Shown: positions 7,455 to 17,426, counted from the stretch's first letter. The stretch is 64,000 nt of DNA from Atopobiaceae bacterium (GCA_017510785.1 JAFWMH010000065.1:1-64000); one strand, 5' to 3'. The notes: a model not told the origin generated them from the sequence alone. Program-made: numbers and translations.

Positions 7455-8176
7455 CGTGGGTTGGCAACAATCTCTCCCTCATGGCAAGCTTGTTTTTGGC
7501 GCACGTTATGCTGGCTTTGCCTGCGGTTGCGCTTTCGGTGGCTGTTGCAATACCGCTGGGCTGGCTGGCGCATCGCAGCCCGACGATACGTGGGCCCTTG
7601 CTTCAAGTTGTTGGCTTACTCTATGCCATCCCGTCGCTTGCGCTCTTCCTCATTGTGCCGTCTCTTTTTGGGTTGGAGATGCGAGGTAGTGCCAACATTA
7701 TTGTGGTACTCGCCATATATGGCGTAGCCATTCTCGTACGCACCGTTACCGACGCGTTCGATTCCGTGCCTGCCGATGTACTACAGGCAGCCGATGCGTG
7801 CGGATACTCCCTCTGGCGGCGCTTTTGGTCCGTTGATTTGCCACTCTCACTTCCCGTTACCATGGCGGGCGTACGCGTGGTGGTGGTCTCGACCATCTCG
7901 CTCGTTACGGTTGGCTCGGTAATAGGCGTGCGGAGTCTTGGTACGCTCTTTACCGACGGCTTTCAGCGTGGCATCGTGGCCGAGGTCGTTGCGGGGCTCG
8001 TGCTTACGGTGCTCCTGGCGCTTGCAATGGACGGGCTGTGTGTGCTCGCAGGGCATATGCTTACGCCGTGGACAAAATCATCCCGTTTACCGCGACGGGT
8101 AGGCTTTATAGGGCGCTCGCGAGGGGCTTTGCCCGCCACGCCTGTCACGACTAATGAAGAGGGGAGTGTGCCGTGA
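7451..8176 (+). CDS. ABC transporter permease, osmoprotectant type (first)
   Basis: 241 residues with about five to six membrane spans, beginning near MASLFLAHVMLALPAVALSV. The EAA-like coupling loop is DVLQAADACGYSLWRRFWSVDLPLSLP, typical of OpuCB/YehY permeases, and the family segment LLYAIPSLALFL is present. It overlaps the ATPase gene upstream and the second permease downstream (GTGA), so the four genes are translationally coupled. It forms the channel together with the next permease. Confidence 0.9.
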   Translation: MTWVGNNLSLMASLFLAHVMLALPAVALSVAVAIPLGWLAHRSPTIRGPLLQVVGLLYAIPSLALFLIVPSLFGLEMRGSANIIVVLAIYGVAILVRTVTDAFDSVPADVLQAADACGYSLWRRFWSVDLPLSLPVTMAGVRVVVVSTISLVTVGSVIGVRSLGTLFTDGFQRGIVAEVVAGLVLTVLLALAMDGLCVLAGHMLTPWTKSSRLPRRVGFIGRSRGALPATPVTTNEEGSVP

Positions 8177-8853
8177 TATACGACGCCCTGGCGTGGCTCG
8201 CCGACGTTTCCAATTGGGTCGGTGATGCTGGCATCTGGATGCGCCTCGTGCAGCATCTCGCTGTGACGATGGCCGTTGTGATGGTGTCGGCCGTCATTGC
8301 AATGCCTATAGGGATTGCGATTGGACATACCGGGCGCGCTCGTGCACTTGTTACGCTGAGCTCAGGCGCGGCCCGAGCGCTCCCTACGTTGGGTCTTCTC
8401 ACGTTGTTCGGACTTGCGCTGGGCATAGGGCTTACGGCACCGTTTTTGGCGTTGGTCGTGTTGGCTATACCGCCGCTATTGGCAGGGGCGTATTCGGGCG
8501 TGGAATCGGCCGACCCCGCCACGGTGGATGCGGCCTATGCCATAGGAATGACGAGCATGCAGGTGCTGCGACACGTGGAGCTGCCGGCGGGTTTTCCCAT
8601 TATGCTGGGTGGCTTGCGTACTACGGTTTTGCAGGTAGCCTCAACGGCTACGCTCGCGGCATATACGGCCGACTTCGGGTTGGGTCGCTTCTTGTTTAGT
8701 GGCCTCAAGACGAATCGCTACGAGGTAATGATTGGCGGAGCACTGCTCGTGGTCGCACTTACGCTCGTGCTCGACGTGGCGCTTGCAGCGTTGCAGTGCG
8801 TTGCCACGCGCGAGAAGAGGGTGAACGGGGACGGGGCCGTTAGTGGCCAATAG
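8173..8853 (+). CDS. ABC transporter permease, osmoprotectant type (second)
   Basis: 226 residues from GTG 8173, which overlaps the preceding stop as GTGA. About five to six membrane spans are visible. RALPTLGLLTLFGLALGIG and the coupling loop ATVDAAYAIGMTSMQVLRHVELP are those of OpuCD-like permeases. It is a paralogue of the preceding gene, and the two presumably form a heterodimer, as in OpuC systems. The substrate-binding lipoprotein gene follows after 36 bp. Confidence 0.9.
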   Translation: MIYDALAWLADVSNWVGDAGIWMRLVQHLAVTMAVVMVSAVIAMPIGIAIGHTGRARALVTLSSGAARALPTLGLLTLFGLALGIGLTAPFLALVVLAIPPLLAGAYSGVESADPATVDAAYAIGMTSMQVLRHVELPAGFPIMLGGLRTTVLQVASTATLAAYTADFGLGRFLFSGLKTNRYEVMIGGALLVVALTLVLDVALAALQCVATREKRVNGDGAVSGQ

Positions 8854-8889
8854 GCAAATGGCATTCGATGGCATGCGAAAGGAAAAGCT

Positions 8890-9828
8890 ATGAAACACGC
8901 ATGGAACATGGACTCAGCAGTAACGAGAAGAGCTTTTATCCGCTCTGGTGCGGCAGTATTCTCGCTGGTTGCGTCAGCCACTCTCGCGGGGTGTGGTGGT
9001 GCAGACGCCGACAACGTAGGTGGTGCTGCTCGGCTTGTTGTGGGCTCTCAGGACTTCTACGAAAACGAGATTGTGGCCGAGGTTTTTGCACAGGCACTGG
9101 AGGCAAACGGATTCGAGGTCGAACGTAGTCTGCGTATAGGCCAGCGCGAGGTTTACATGCCCGAAATCGAGGCAGGAAAGATTGACGTGTTTCCCGAGTA
9201 TACGGGTAACCTCCTGCAGTACTACAAGCCCGAAACCAAAGCCACCGAGAGCCAAGACGTGTACGACGAGCTGGTCGGGTCGCTTCCCGAAGGTCTTCGT
9301 GTGCTCGAGCAGGCTGATGCTACCGATGCCGACTCGTACGTGGTAACAGGGGAATTTGCCATGAAGCATAGCCTTAAAAGCATTGGCGATCTTGCTGGCG
9401 TTAACGACCTCGTGCTCGCAGGTAACTCCGAGTTGGAGACGAGGCCTTACGGTCCCGAAGGGCTTAAGAGTGTGTACGGTGTTACGGTTGCGCAGTTCAA
9501 ACCCGTGGAGGACTCGGGCGGGCCGCTTACCATAAAGGCGCTTCGCGATGGGGACGCCGACGTGGCCGACTTGTATTCGTCCACGCCCGACCTTGCATCC
9601 GGCGATCTTGTGGTACTCGATGATCCCAAGGGTCTCTTCCTTGCGTCGCACCTTGTACCTGTGGTATCGGCTAACGTGAACGACGATGCCGCGGCCGTTA
9701 TCAATTCGGTGAGTGAGGCCCTCTCTGCCGAAGAGCTCATTGCGATGAATGCCGAATCGGTTAACGATCAACGGGCTGCGGCCAACATTGCTGCCGACTT
9801 CCTAAAACGCAACGGCATCGTTTCCTAG
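8890..9828 (+). CDS. Substrate-binding lipoprotein, glycine betaine/choline-type ABC transporter
   Basis: 312 residues. The signal region contains TRRAFIRSG (Tat-like twin Arg) followed by a hydrophobic stretch and the lipobox LAGC (Cys35), so the mature protein should be lipid-anchored outside the membrane. The body VVGSQDFYENEIVAEVFAQ, GKIDVFPEYTGNLLQYY and DADVADLYSSTPD is characteristic of the OpuAC/OsmF-like (QAT family) binding fold. It is the last gene of the marR-ATPase-permease-permease-binding protein operon. The ligand is most likely a quaternary ammonium osmolyte; this is family inference, since the aromatic cage was not verified. Confidence 0.9.
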   Translation: MKHAWNMDSAVTRRAFIRSGAAVFSLVASATLAGCGGADADNVGGAARLVVGSQDFYENEIVAEVFAQALEANGFEVERSLRIGQREVYMPEIEAGKIDVFPEYTGNLLQYYKPETKATESQDVYDELVGSLPEGLRVLEQADATDADSYVVTGEFAMKHSLKSIGDLAGVNDLVLAGNSELETRPYGPEGLKSVYGVTVAQFKPVEDSGGPLTIKALRDGDADVADLYSSTPDLASGDLVVLDDPKGLFLASHLVPVVSANVNDDAAAVINSVSEALSAEELIAMNAESVNDQRAAANIAADFLKRNGIVS

Positions 9829-9895
9829 CACGTTTGTATTTGTCAAAGTGGGATGAGTCGCATCAAAGGATAGTCACATCAAAAGAAGGTGCGTT

Positions 9896-10861
9896 ATGAA
9901 CAGGATGATGAACGCCGTCGTGGTACGTGAGCCGGGCGGACCGGAGGTACTTGAGTACACGCAGATGCCAATACCCGAAGTGCGCGAAGACTGGTCACTG
10001 GTGCGAGTGGTGGGATTCGGGATTAACCACTCGGAAGTGTTCACGCGACAAGGCCTCTCGCCAAGCGTTCGGTTTCCACGCATTCTGGGCATCGAGTGTG
10101 TAGGGGAGGTTGCTGTGACGACCAATCCCGAACGTTTGCCCGTTGGCACGCGCGTTGCATCGCTTATGGGCGAGATGGGTCGTGCCTTCGACGGTGGTTA
10201 TGCGGAATACGCTCTTTTGCCCAACGCGCAGATTTATCCCATTCGTACTTGTTTGTCGTGGGAGTGCATGGCGGCTGTGCCCGAGACATACTATACGGCG
10301 TATCTCTCGTTGCGCAATCTTCGTATAGAGAACCGTCAGCGCGTACTTGTTCGTGCTGCAACGAGCGGCGTGGGTGTTGCGTTCGCCAAACTCGCTCGCG
10401 CGGGGTTTGATGATCTTACCCTTGTGGGGAGTATCCGCTCCGCTAGTAAAGCTGCGCAGACGCTAGACGCTGGCTTCGACGAATGCATCATAGACAATGG
10501 CGGCGTGCTAGGCGATGCTGGAACCTTCGATCGCGTGCTCGAGTTGGTGGGGCCAGCCACCATGAAGGACACCTGCGCACACGTGCGTGAAGGTGGCATC
10601 GTGTGTAGCACCGGCCAGCTTGGAGGAAAATGGTATCTTGATGGCTTCGATCCAATTATGGACCTTCCGCGCAATGGGTATCTTACCAGCGCATATTCGG
10701 CCAATGTGGATGGACGTGTTTTACAAGAGCTGTTCGATTTCGTTGAGCAATACAATGTCGATGTGGCGCCCGCCGCCGTGTTTTCGCTCGAGCGCGTATG
10801 CGACGCACATGCGCTCATCGAAACGCATCAGTCCTTTGGTAAGCTTGTGGTGCTAACATAG
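9896..10861 (+). CDS. MDR-family NADPH:quinone reductase-like oxidoreductase
   Basis: 321 residues of the medium-chain dehydrogenase fold. The N-terminal GroES-like part contains VREPGGPEVLEYTQMPIPEV and GINHSEVFTRQGLSPSVRFP, ending in the LGIECVGEV segment. The Rossmann part has VRAATSGVGVAFAKLA, equivalent to the AxxGGVG nucleotide loop. The structural zinc Cys cluster of true alcohol dehydrogenases is not seen, which fits the zinc-free quinone/enone reductase branch. It is a single gene 67 bp after the osmolyte importer. The substrate is unknown. Confidence 0.83.
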   Translation: MNRMMNAVVVREPGGPEVLEYTQMPIPEVREDWSLVRVVGFGINHSEVFTRQGLSPSVRFPRILGIECVGEVAVTTNPERLPVGTRVASLMGEMGRAFDGGYAEYALLPNAQIYPIRTCLSWECMAAVPETYYTAYLSLRNLRIENRQRVLVRAATSGVGVAFAKLARAGFDDLTLVGSIRSASKAAQTLDAGFDECIIDNGGVLGDAGTFDRVLELVGPATMKDTCAHVREGGIVCSTGQLGGKWYLDGFDPIMDLPRNGYLTSAYSANVDGRVLQELFDFVEQYNVDVAPAAVFSLERVCDAHALIETHQSFGKLVVLT

Positions 10862-10987
10862 CCGCTTGGGAGAGTTCCGCAGAAAAGAGTGAGCGCTGAG
10901 CCGCTTTGGTGGGAGAAATGCTGCCGCAATCCCTTGGTTTCCAAAACATGGTACAGTAGCGCGTACGAACGCTGATGGGAGGGGCGC

Positions 10988-13900
10988 ATGGCCGAGAATC
11001 GACTCGTGGCGGATATTCGTAGCCAAACGGCGTTTACGACTACGTACTCGCGTGGAAGCGAGCTGATGCGTGCGGGCATGGTTCGCTCCGTAACCGAGGA
11101 GACCGATCCGGATTTTCCGTATTTGGTGGATGTAATTGGCAAGGTAAAAGGCAGCGCACCCGAGCCATATTCCGTTATGGTGGTGCTTGACCTCCACGAG
11201 GAGTTCGTGTACGACCACGTGTGCGATTGTCCGGCGCACAGCAAGTATCGCGGCATGTGCAAGCATACGGTGGCCTTGGCGCTTGATTATTTGGCTTCAT
11301 TGGGCATCGAAGGGGTGCCACAGCCGCCGAAGAGTCCTACGATGTGGACGCGAGGCGTCGCGAGGCGCGCGCAGCCTGCTGCGTACACCAGCCCTCAAAT
11401 CGAACGGCTCATATCCGACTACGCCGCGCGTTCGGCGCGCGAGCTTGCCCGCGAGCTTCCCGTTGTGCAAACCGGCGCGGTCGAACCCGATGTGTTGGCC
11501 GAGCTGCAATGCGTTATTGCCACGCCCGATACCGCATGGAGTGGCAGTTACTACAAGCTGGACGACACGTGGTCGCTGGGACTCAAGGTTTTTCGTGGCA
11601 AAGCAAACTACGTGGTAAAGAGCGTGGTCGATCTTGTGCATGCATGGCAAACGGGTGCCGTGGTTACGTATGGCAAGCGGCTTGAGTTCGCGCATCGACG
11701 TGCAGCGTTTACCGAGCAGGCCAACGAGCTCCTCGAACTGCTAGCGAGCATGGTGGAGGCACAAACGTCTCTTTTTGCGGCGCAGGTTTTTCGCGGCTCG
11801 GGCTCGTACTACATGCAGGCGCCCACGCGCGTGCCCGAAAAAACTCTCCCCATCTCCACGACGCAGCTCATCGAGGTTCTAAAGATCGTCGAGGGCTCCA
11901 AGGTCGTGTTCGAGTGCCGCGATACGAGCGCCTCCTACTATGATGCGCGAAAGAAACGCACGACGCTGCTGGTGCGCGAGGCCGATCCAGAGCTCGACGT
12001 CGCGCTTGCGTCTAACGCCGGTGGGTCCTACACCATAAGCGTGCAGCCGACGCAAGTCACCCCTGCCTTCGATGGAACGACGCTCGCGTTGATTGGTGAC
12101 AAAACCATCGATGTGTGCTCGCCAGACTATTCCCGTGCGCTGGGCACGTTTTGCTCCTCGCTGCTACCCATGAGCACGCCGCTTTCGATTCGCGATGCCG
12201 ACATGCAGGGTTTTTGCGCGGCGGTGCTACCGGCGCTGCGCACCTATACGCATCTTGTGGCGCCCGATGCAGTAGATAATTACATGCCGCCGACGCCCGA
12301 GTTTGCGTTTAGCATACGACTTGACCATGGCATCGTGGAATGCGAAGCCACGGTGAGCTACGGCCCTGCGCGCCTTTCTCTGTTTGAGGAAGTTCGCGAG
12401 GGACAGGTGGTGCGCGATGCTCGGCACGAGATGGAGGCGCAACGCGTGGTGAGTGCGTATTTTCCGGGCGGGGAACTGCTGACGCCGGATTATGCGCATC
12501 CTTTGCCGAAGGGGTATCACACGAGGTGGGACGCGCGTGCGGGGGCGAGCGCCGTTGCCCATCCGTACTTTTACGAAGACGATGACGAGGCGTACTTCTT
12601 GCTCTTTACGGAGGGGCTCGCAAAGCTCAACGAGCTGGGCGAGGTTATGCTGAGCGAACGCTTGCGCGGCGTCGTGGTGCGCAGCGCTCCCTCCGTACGC
12701 GTGGACGCGAGCGTACGCAGCGGCCTGCTCGACATCGAGGTTATCTCGGACGACATGACGGCCCAGGAACTCATGGCCTACCTTGCGTCGTATCGCAGGA
12801 AGCAGCGGTTCGTGCGGCTGAAGGACGGCGACATCGTGCGCTTGGACGGCTCGGTAGAGGCGATTGCTGACTTGGCGAACGGCCTTGGCATGGAGCCAGA
12901 AGACTTGGTGGATGGTCCGCAGGAGGTTGCTGCGAACCGTACGCTGTTCGTCGACGCGATGCTCAAGCGCGCGGAGGGCGTTCATTTCGAGCGGAATCGG
13001 GCGTTTCGGCAAATCGTGCGCGACTTCGAAACTATTGCCGACGCCGACTACACGGCACCTGACGACTTGCGCAACGTGCTCAGACCCTACCAAAGCGAGG
13101 GATTCAAGTGGCTCTGCACGCTGGGGAGGGCCGGGTTTGGCGGAATACTTGCCGACGACATGGGCTTGGGAAAAACGTTGCAACTCATTGCGTACCTCGC
13201 GTACGAGAAGGCGGAGCAAATGACACAAGCCGAGCGAGCCACGCACAAGCCTTCGCTCGTGGTGTGCCCTGCCTCGCTCGTGTACAACTGGCGTGCCGAA
13301 ACGGAGCGCTTTGCGCCCGGCCTCGACGTGGCGTGCATTGTTGGCTCCAAGGCACAACGCCGCGACCTCATATGCGACGCGGCGTCTTACGACGTGTTGG
13401 TAACCTCCTACGATCTTATGCGCCGCGACGTGGAGGAGCTCGCCGAGCAGGAGTTCGCGTGTGTCGCTCTCGATGAGGCACAGTATGTGAAGAACAGCGC
13501 GACGAAAGCCGCGAAGGCAGCGCGGCAGCTGAAGGCAGACGTGCGCTTTGCGCTCACCGGCACGCCGATCGAGAATCGTCTGCTTGAGCTGTGGAGCATC
13601 TTCGACTTTCTTATGCCGGGGGTGCTCGGTACGGCCGAGTCGTTTTCCAAGCGTTTTGCTGGCCCCATTGGTTCGGGCGACGAGGAGGTGGCGCGAAGCC
13701 TGCGGCATTTGGTTGGACCGTTTATTTTGCGACGCAACAAGCGCGACGTGCTGCGCGACCTGCCCGAGAAGAGCGAGTCCGTCGTACTCGCCAGCATGGA
13801 GGGCGAGCAGGAAAAGCTATACAAGGCCAGTGCCACGAAGCTCGCGCTCTCGCTGCAAAGCCAGCCGCCACAGGAATTCGCGGGGTCGCGCATCAAGGTA

Positions 13901-14494
13901 CTTGCCGAGCTCACGAAGCTGCGCCAAATCTGTTGCGACCCGCACCTGCTCTACGAAAACTATCGTGGTGGGTCGGCTAAGCTCGAAACGTGTCTGGAGC
14001 TGGTGCGCCAGGCCATTGAGGGTGGCCATCAAATGCTCGTGTTCTCACAGTTCACCAGCATGCTCGAAATAATCGGCGAGCGACTCACCAAGGAGCGCAT
14101 CGGCTGGCTTACGCTCACGGGCGCCACGAGCAAGGAGGCCCGCGTGCGCTTGGTCGAGCAGTTCCAGGCGGGTGAGGCGCCGGTGTTTCTTATCTCGCTC
14201 AAGGCGGGTGGTACCGGCCTTAACCTCACGGCTGCCGACGTGGTTATTCATTACGACCCCTGGTGGAATCTTGCGGCGCAAAACCAGGCGACGGACCGCA
14301 CGCATCGCATCGGACAAACCCGTGAGGTGAGTGTGTTCAAGCTCATCGCGAAAGGCACCATCGAGGAACGCATCGTGGCCATGCAGGAGTCCAAGCAGGA
14401 TTTGGCCGACTCGGTGCTTGGTGGCGAGACGGCGCAGAGCAGCGTTATTTCGCGCGACGACATTCTTGCCCTGCTGGACGCCGCCTCCGGGTGA
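10988..14494 (+). CDS. SWIM zinc-finger SNF2-family helicase
   Basis: 1168 residues. A SWIM finger lies at the N-terminus (CDCPAHSKYRGMCKH region, Cys79, Cys81, Cys91, His93). The C-terminal half is a complete SNF2 ATPase: Walker A ADDMGLGKT near residue 720, VVCPASLVYNWRAE, the DEAQYVKN box near 828, ALTGTPIENRLLELWSIF, and in lobe 2 LVFSQFTSMLEIIGERL, SLKAGGTGLNLTAADVVIHY and TDRTHRIGQTREV. Established: SWIM-SNF2 proteins are widespread in bacteria, act as DNA translocases, and their cellular role is mostly unknown. ATG 10988 follows GGGAGGGG. The large middle region (100-690) has no motif I recognise. It is a single gene. Confidence 0.92.
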   Translation: MAENRLVADIRSQTAFTTTYSRGSELMRAGMVRSVTEETDPDFPYLVDVIGKVKGSAPEPYSVMVVLDLHEEFVYDHVCDCPAHSKYRGMCKHTVALALDYLASLGIEGVPQPPKSPTMWTRGVARRAQPAAYTSPQIERLISDYAARSARELARELPVVQTGAVEPDVLAELQCVIATPDTAWSGSYYKLDDTWSLGLKVFRGKANYVVKSVVDLVHAWQTGAVVTYGKRLEFAHRRAAFTEQANELLELLASMVEAQTSLFAAQVFRGSGSYYMQAPTRVPEKTLPISTTQLIEVLKIVEGSKVVFECRDTSASYYDARKKRTTLLVREADPELDVALASNAGGSYTISVQPTQVTPAFDGTTLALIGDKTIDVCSPDYSRALGTFCSSLLPMSTPLSIRDADMQGFCAAVLPALRTYTHLVAPDAVDNYMPPTPEFAFSIRLDHGIVECEATVSYGPARLSLFEEVREGQVVRDARHEMEAQRVVSAYFPGGELLTPDYAHPLPKGYHTRWDARAGASAVAHPYFYEDDDEAYFLLFTEGLAKLNELGEVMLSERLRGVVVRSAPSVRVDASVRSGLLDIEVISDDMTAQELMAYLASYRRKQRFVRLKDGDIVRLDGSVEAIADLANGLGMEPEDLVDGPQEVAANRTLFVDAMLKRAEGVHFERNRAFRQIVRDFETIADADYTAPDDLRNVLRPYQSEGFKWLCTLGRAGFGGILADDMGLGKTLQLIAYLAYEKAEQMTQAERATHKPSLVVCPASLVYNWRAETERFAPGLDVACIVGSKAQRRDLICDAASYDVLVTSYDLMRRDVEELAEQEFACVALDEAQYVKNSATKAAKAARQLKADVRFALTGTPIENRLLELWSIFDFLMPGVLGTAESFSKRFAGPIGSGDEEVARSLRHLVGPFILRRNKRDVLRDLPEKSESVVLASMEGEQEKLYKASATKLALSLQSQPPQEFAGSRIKVLAELTKLRQICCDPHLLYENYRGGSAKLETCLELVRQAIEGGHQMLVFSQFTSMLEIIGERLTKERIGWLTLTGATSKEARVRLVEQFQAGEAPVFLISLKAGGTGLNLTAADVVIHYDPWWNLAAQNQATDRTHRIGQTREVSVFKLIAKGTIEERIVAMQESKQDLADSVLGGETAQSSVISRDDILALLDAASG

Positions 14495-14573
14495 TGACTA
14501 GTTGAGGCAATGGGCGTATCGTGCGACAATTACGACATATGGGTCGAAACGACGATGGGTGATAGGAGCATGT

Positions 14574-15524
14574 ATGGCGGCATTAATCACGCACGACTTC
14601 TTCGGACAAGATGCCTTTGGAGCAGCGCTGCAGTCGGTGGAATTGGAAACGCCGGACGAGCGGGACGCCTTTTTGCTGGGAAACCAAGGGCCCGACCCGC
14701 TGTTCTACCTCGTGTTGTTGCCGCCGCTCGATGCGTTTAGGCGACTCGGCGGGTGCATGCATGACGAGGGCCCGAGTTCGTTGCTTGCCGCCATGCGAAA
14801 GTCGGTGGACGCGCTCGACGAGAGCGAACAACCCATTGGCCGCGCCTATTTGGCCGGCTTCGTGTGCCATTATCTGCTCGATCGCTCGGTGCATCCGCTG
14901 GTAAAGCATTGGGAGCGCGGGATTTGCGAGGCGGGCGTGCCCGGGCTCGATGCGTCTGACGCGTCGGCCGTCCACGCCGAAATCGAGCGCGACTGGGACG
15001 AAATGGTGCTGTACACGAAGCGCAACCAAACGATTATGACGTACAAGCCATATGAGGAAGTGCTGCGCGCGAGCGAGGAAGTGATCAACACTGTGGGCAG
15101 GGTGTACTTTGCGGCAGCGGTTGCGGCCGTGGCCGAGGGCGAGCCAACGGCGGTGCGCGTGTACCCCATTGCCGTGAGTTGCTACAGGCGCGCCCTCAAG
15201 ATGATGTATTCTCCGCGGGGCATGAAGCGCAAGCTCGTGGGTGCGGTGGAGCGCAGGGCCATGAGGGAGCGCTATGCCCTTTCGCAGGCCATGGCGTATC
15301 GACCTCGCGCCGAAACTACGAGCGTGTACGATAATCGTGAGCGTCGCCCGTGGACCAACCCGTTTACGGGAAAGCGTTGCACCGACTCCTTTTGGGATTT
15401 GTATAACGATGCGCTCGATCAGGTTCCCGCGGCCATTGCCACGGTACTCGCGCCCGGCTTCGATGCCAATGTTGCGGCGGGGCTCACGCTCGGCCTCAAC
15501 TTTAGTGGCGAGCCCGTGGAGTAG
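14574..15524 (+). CDS. Zinc-dependent phospholipase C family protein
   Basis: 316 residues from ATG 14574 (AGGAG at 14564-14568). The pattern of the Zn_dep_PLPC family is visible: MAALITHDFFG (His7, near N-terminal as required), LLGNQGPDPLFYL (Asp41), an early His63, and AGFVCHYLLDRSVHPLVKHWE (His99, Asp103, His107). These are the trimetal ligands of that fold. No signal peptide is seen, whereas toxigenic phospholipases C are secreted, so this is probably a cytoplasmic relative of unknown substrate. An open frame continues about 24 codons upstream but lacks a ribosome site. Confidence 0.82.
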   Translation: MAALITHDFFGQDAFGAALQSVELETPDERDAFLLGNQGPDPLFYLVLLPPLDAFRRLGGCMHDEGPSSLLAAMRKSVDALDESEQPIGRAYLAGFVCHYLLDRSVHPLVKHWERGICEAGVPGLDASDASAVHAEIERDWDEMVLYTKRNQTIMTYKPYEEVLRASEEVINTVGRVYFAAAVAAVAEGEPTAVRVYPIAVSCYRRALKMMYSPRGMKRKLVGAVERRAMRERYALSQAMAYRPRAETTSVYDNRERRPWTNPFTGKRCTDSFWDLYNDALDQVPAAIATVLAPGFDANVAAGLTLGLNFSGEPVE

Positions 15525-15586
15525 GCTCGTCTACAAACAGCGTCCAGAATATCGCGATTAGGCGAGCCAAGGCCGGACGGTGATAC

Positions 15587-15592
15587 TATAAT
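15587..15592 (+). promoter_or_regulatory. Candidate -10 box for the dxs-like gene
   Basis: TATAAT at 15587-15592, 40 bp upstream of the chosen ATG at 15633. No convincing -35 hexamer lies 16-18 bp upstream, so this is a weak call. Confidence 0.35.
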
Positions 15593-15632
15593 ATGGTGTA
15601 TGTGTGCGGTGCGATGGAGAGGAAGGCGTTCG

Positions 15633-17378
15633 ATGAGCAAGCATCTCGAAACCATCGAGAGCCCTGCCGATGTGCGTCGGTTGAGCCTCGACTCGTTGGT
15701 CGAGCTGAGCGACGAGATTCGCGATGCGCTCATTACGTCGGTTCCGATTACGGGCGGTCATTTGGGTCCGAACCTAGGTTTCGTGGAGGCAACCGTCGCA
15801 CTCCACTATGTGTTCAATACCCCAAGCGATAAGCTCGTGTTCGATGTTTCGCATCAGTGCTACACGCACAAAATGCTTACTGGGCGCAAGCGCGCGTATC
15901 TCAAGCCGCAACACTATAACTGTTTTACGGGGTTTACGAACCCCGACGAGAGCGAGTACGACTTGTTCCGTGCCGGCCACACGTCGCAGGGCGTAAGCCT
16001 TGCGCTCGGCTTGGCGAAGGCGCGCGACGTGCTCGGGCAACGTCACAACGTAATTGCGGTGCTTGGCGATGGCTCGTTGAGCGGGGGAGAGGCGTTTGAA
16101 GGTCTCGATAACGCTGCGGTTATTGGAACCAACCTCATTGTGGTATTCAACGACAACGACATGTCGATTGCCCCCAATTCAGGTGGTGTGTACGAAAACC
16201 TTCGCGAGCTTCGTCGAACGAATGGCGCCGCGCGTGAGAATTTCTTCCGCACGCTGGGCTTCGACTACCGTTACGTAGAGGAGGGCAACGACGTTCGTGC
16301 CCTGGTCGCGGCGTTCGAGCAGGTCCGCGACATCGATCACCCCGTAGTCGTGCACATTCACACGCGCAAGGGCAAGGGATGCGCGTGGGCCGAGGAAAAT
16401 CCCGAAGCGGCTCATATGGTGCATCCCAAGGTGTCGCCTGAGTCGGCACAGGCGGCTCCCACGGAGACGTACCAAGAAATCACTCGCGCGTACTTGTCTA
16501 AAAAGCTGGCTGCCGATTCCGATGTGGTAATTGTAAATGCAGGCGCACCTTCCGGCGTTGGCCTTACGCCCGAGTTTCGCGCGTCGTGCGGATCGCGCTT
16601 CGTAGATACGGGCATCACCGAGCAGCATGCCGTTGCGTTTGCCTCAGGCCTTGCGCGTGGGGGTGCGAAGCCCGTCTTCATGGTGATGGCGACGTTCTTA
16701 CAACGTTCGTTCGACCAACTGGTGCAGGAACTTGGTCTCAACCGCAGTCCGGCCACGATTTTGGTGTTTGGCGCGGGGTTCTACGATATTGACGCCACAC
16801 ACGCAGGCACGCTCGACATCGTGATGACGGCCAACGTGCCGGGCATTACGTGCTTGGCGCCTGCGACGAAGGCGGAGTATCTTTCCATGTTGGACTGGTC
16901 CATCGACCAAACGGAACGACCCGTGGTGATTCGCGTGCCCGAGCGCGTCATTGAGGGCGACGACGGCTTCGATCCTGCGCGGCCGGTGGGATGGCACATG
17001 GTCCGTAAGGGCTCGCGCATCGCGATTCTAAGCATTGGGAACACCATAGAACTTGCACGCCACACGGCCGAGCTTCTCTATGAGCGAGATGGCGTGCAGG
17101 CGACCCTTGTGGAGGCGCTAAACTACTCGAGCTTCGACGAGCGGCTGCTCGATGGGCTTCTTTACGATCACGATGTGGTGGTGACGCTTGAGGCGGGTAT
17201 CCTGTGCGGCGGTTTTGGCGAAAAGGTCGCGCGCTACTATGGCAAAACGCCCATGCGCGTGGTGTGCTACGGCGGAAAGAAGGAGTTCCTCGATCGCGTT
17301 CCGACGGACGAGTTCTTCCGCATGTATCACTTTACGCCTGGCGACATCGTTCGCGACCTCGAAGCGCTTGCAGGGTAG
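15633..17378 (+). CDS. dxs: 1-deoxy-D-xylulose-5-phosphate synthase-like protein (short form)
   Basis: 581 residues from ATG 15633 (AGAGGAAGG upstream). DXS condenses pyruvate and glyceraldehyde-3-phosphate using thiamine diphosphate, the first step of the MEP isoprenoid pathway. Seen: GGHLGPNLGFVEATVALHYV, DVSHQCYTHKMLTGRK, the ThDP/Mg motif GDGSLSGGEAFEGLDNA with FNDNDMSIAPN, the catalytic Glu in DTGITEQHAVAFASG, and a transketolase C-terminal domain. It is about 40 residues shorter than canonical Dxs, and some loops differ (FRAGHTSQGVSLALG for the usual FGTGHSSTSISAALG). It could be the only Dxs or a paralogue with another substrate. The vsr gene follows after 48 bp. Confidence 0.82.
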   Translation: MSKHLETIESPADVRRLSLDSLVELSDEIRDALITSVPITGGHLGPNLGFVEATVALHYVFNTPSDKLVFDVSHQCYTHKMLTGRKRAYLKPQHYNCFTGFTNPDESEYDLFRAGHTSQGVSLALGLAKARDVLGQRHNVIAVLGDGSLSGGEAFEGLDNAAVIGTNLIVVFNDNDMSIAPNSGGVYENLRELRRTNGAARENFFRTLGFDYRYVEEGNDVRALVAAFEQVRDIDHPVVVHIHTRKGKGCAWAEENPEAAHMVHPKVSPESAQAAPTETYQEITRAYLSKKLAADSDVVIVNAGAPSGVGLTPEFRASCGSRFVDTGITEQHAVAFASGLARGGAKPVFMVMATFLQRSFDQLVQELGLNRSPATILVFGAGFYDIDATHAGTLDIVMTANVPGITCLAPATKAEYLSMLDWSIDQTERPVVIRVPERVIEGDDGFDPARPVGWHMVRKGSRIAILSIGNTIELARHTAELLYERDGVQATLVEALNYSSFDERLLDGLLYDHDVVVTLEAGILCGGFGEKVARYYGKTPMRVVCYGGKKEFLDRVPTDEFFRMYHFTPGDIVRDLEALAG

Positions 17379-17426
17379 CGCCGGCTCGTTCGCCTCATGT
17401 TGGATGGTCGCAAGGAGGTGCCAGCG

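Noticed and set aside
12227..13708. 493-codon open frame opposite the SNF2 helicase
   Set aside because: Arg/His/Val-rich composition typical of an antisense shadow; the plus-strand helicase motifs lie across it.
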